64,000 nucleotides of DNA from Verrucomicrobiaceae bacterium (GTDB lineage Bacteria > Verrucomicrobiota > Verrucomicrobiia > Verrucomicrobiales > Akkermansiaceae). A program made the translations under genes and the position numbers. Shown in pieces: positions 63,690 to 64,000 of the stretch; within the stretch, counting starts at the first letter, position 1; each line of letters opens with the position of its first letter. The stretch spans positions 28,814 through 92,813 of the forward strand of contig JAIYDP010000331.1 in the NCBI GenBank assembly GCA_027487435.1, in the 5' to 3' direction. The notes under the pieces were generated by a model. The model had not been told where the DNA came from and searched no databases. It saw nothing but the letters and a program-made list of their open reading frames with translations.

Positions 63690-64000
63690 ACGTATCTGAA
63701 ACTAACAACAGAGACGAAAATCTAGGTATTGAGGGACTCTGGAATCATTACCCTCTTCCGACCCAGACCTCAACGCTTTGAAGCCGCCCACACCGAAGCG
63801 AACATTCAATACTCGTGGCAACGGAATCATCCGCCATTGGCGTGCATGTCACATCATCCTAGAATCCGCAGTTGATGTCATCAATCCAAAGTTTTTCACA
63901 ACTGATTTCAGGCATGTAGTTGTTCAAGTTTTTTATGTGCGTGGCATAAGTTTTTTTTATAGGGTGTGATGTTAGCTCGTTCTTAGGTGATTGGCTTTTC
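63690..64000. other. Gene-free stretch at the right window edge
   Basis: About 310 bp without a convincing gene. A 63-codon frame at 63778-63969 shows no recognisable domain and no start signal. I see no repeat, RNA gene or clear terminator. The region may be the start of the next module beyond the window. Confidence 0.35.

Noticed and set aside
1..64000. tRNA, rRNA, tmRNA or SRP RNA genes
   Set aside because: No convincing T-arm pattern with a matching acceptor stem or conserved RNA core was found in the intergenic regions by eye.

Overview
The window looks like a chromosomal segment of a Gram-negative bacterium of the Planctomycetota-Verrucomicrobiota group, most likely Verrucomicrobiota. 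The reasons are the gene families present (ExbB/ExbD with a DUF4159 protein, a DUF6288/HEAT protein, a sulfatase, two MoxR-DUF58-vWA operons), a long YidC with a large periplasmic domain, moderate GC by eye, and start codons that mostly lack a Shine-Dalgarno sequence and often sit in an ACC-ATG context. This placement is an inference from gene content; no rRNA is present to confirm it.

Layout. 1-9421 (+): a tightly packed operon with the end of a TPR-type protein, a small protein, an ExbB-like and two ExbD-like proton-channel subunits, a single-span periplasmic protein, a DUF4159 membrane protein, another membrane protein and a 1324-residue PDZ/DUF6288/HEAT exported protein. 9551-11437 (-): a sulfatase and a GNAT acetyltransferase. 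11761-12669 (+): an IspH-like protein without the usual iron-sulfur ligands. 12806-29608 (+): a second large operon with a 3005-residue TPR protein, a coiled-coil membrane protein, a MoxR ATPase, a DUF58 protein and two vWA membrane proteins. 29714-37597 (-): a Gfo/Idh/MocA oxidoreductase and a second, paralogous MoxR-DUF58-vWA operon, convergent with the first. 37806-39200 (-): a small HEAT-like protein and a secreted protein behind what looks like a palindrome-controlled promoter. 39331-54136 (-): a housekeeping block with lysC, secA, yidC, rnpA, rpmH, ctaB, dxs, xseB, a dolichyl-phosphate-mannosyltransferase-like membrane protein and an NtrC-type two-component pair.

54137-64000 is accessory DNA. 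It begins with intergenic palindromic repeats, then a 21-bp tandem repeat array and a C-rich gene of unknown function. After that comes an apparent defence/conflict island: a small unknown gene with a GNAT-like/TIR fusion; a TIR protein translationally coupled to a KGGTGR-motif ParA/MinD-like ATPase that carries four C-terminal membrane spans; and an orphan DUF2235 alpha/beta-hydrolase. Small palindromes and a possible MITE remnant separate these modules.

How the genes may work together. MoxR ATPases with vWA/DUF58 partners are generally thought to act as chaperone-like assembly machines at the membrane, and TPR or coiled-coil proteins in the same operon are plausible scaffolds or substrates. 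The ExbB/ExbD operon probably energises an envelope process through the proton gradient. The TIR/KGGTGR-ATPase pair is the best candidate for a little-described system: a TIR NADase-like effector governed by a membrane-anchored nucleotide switch. No tRNA, rRNA, CRISPR array, integrase or complete insertion sequence was seen.
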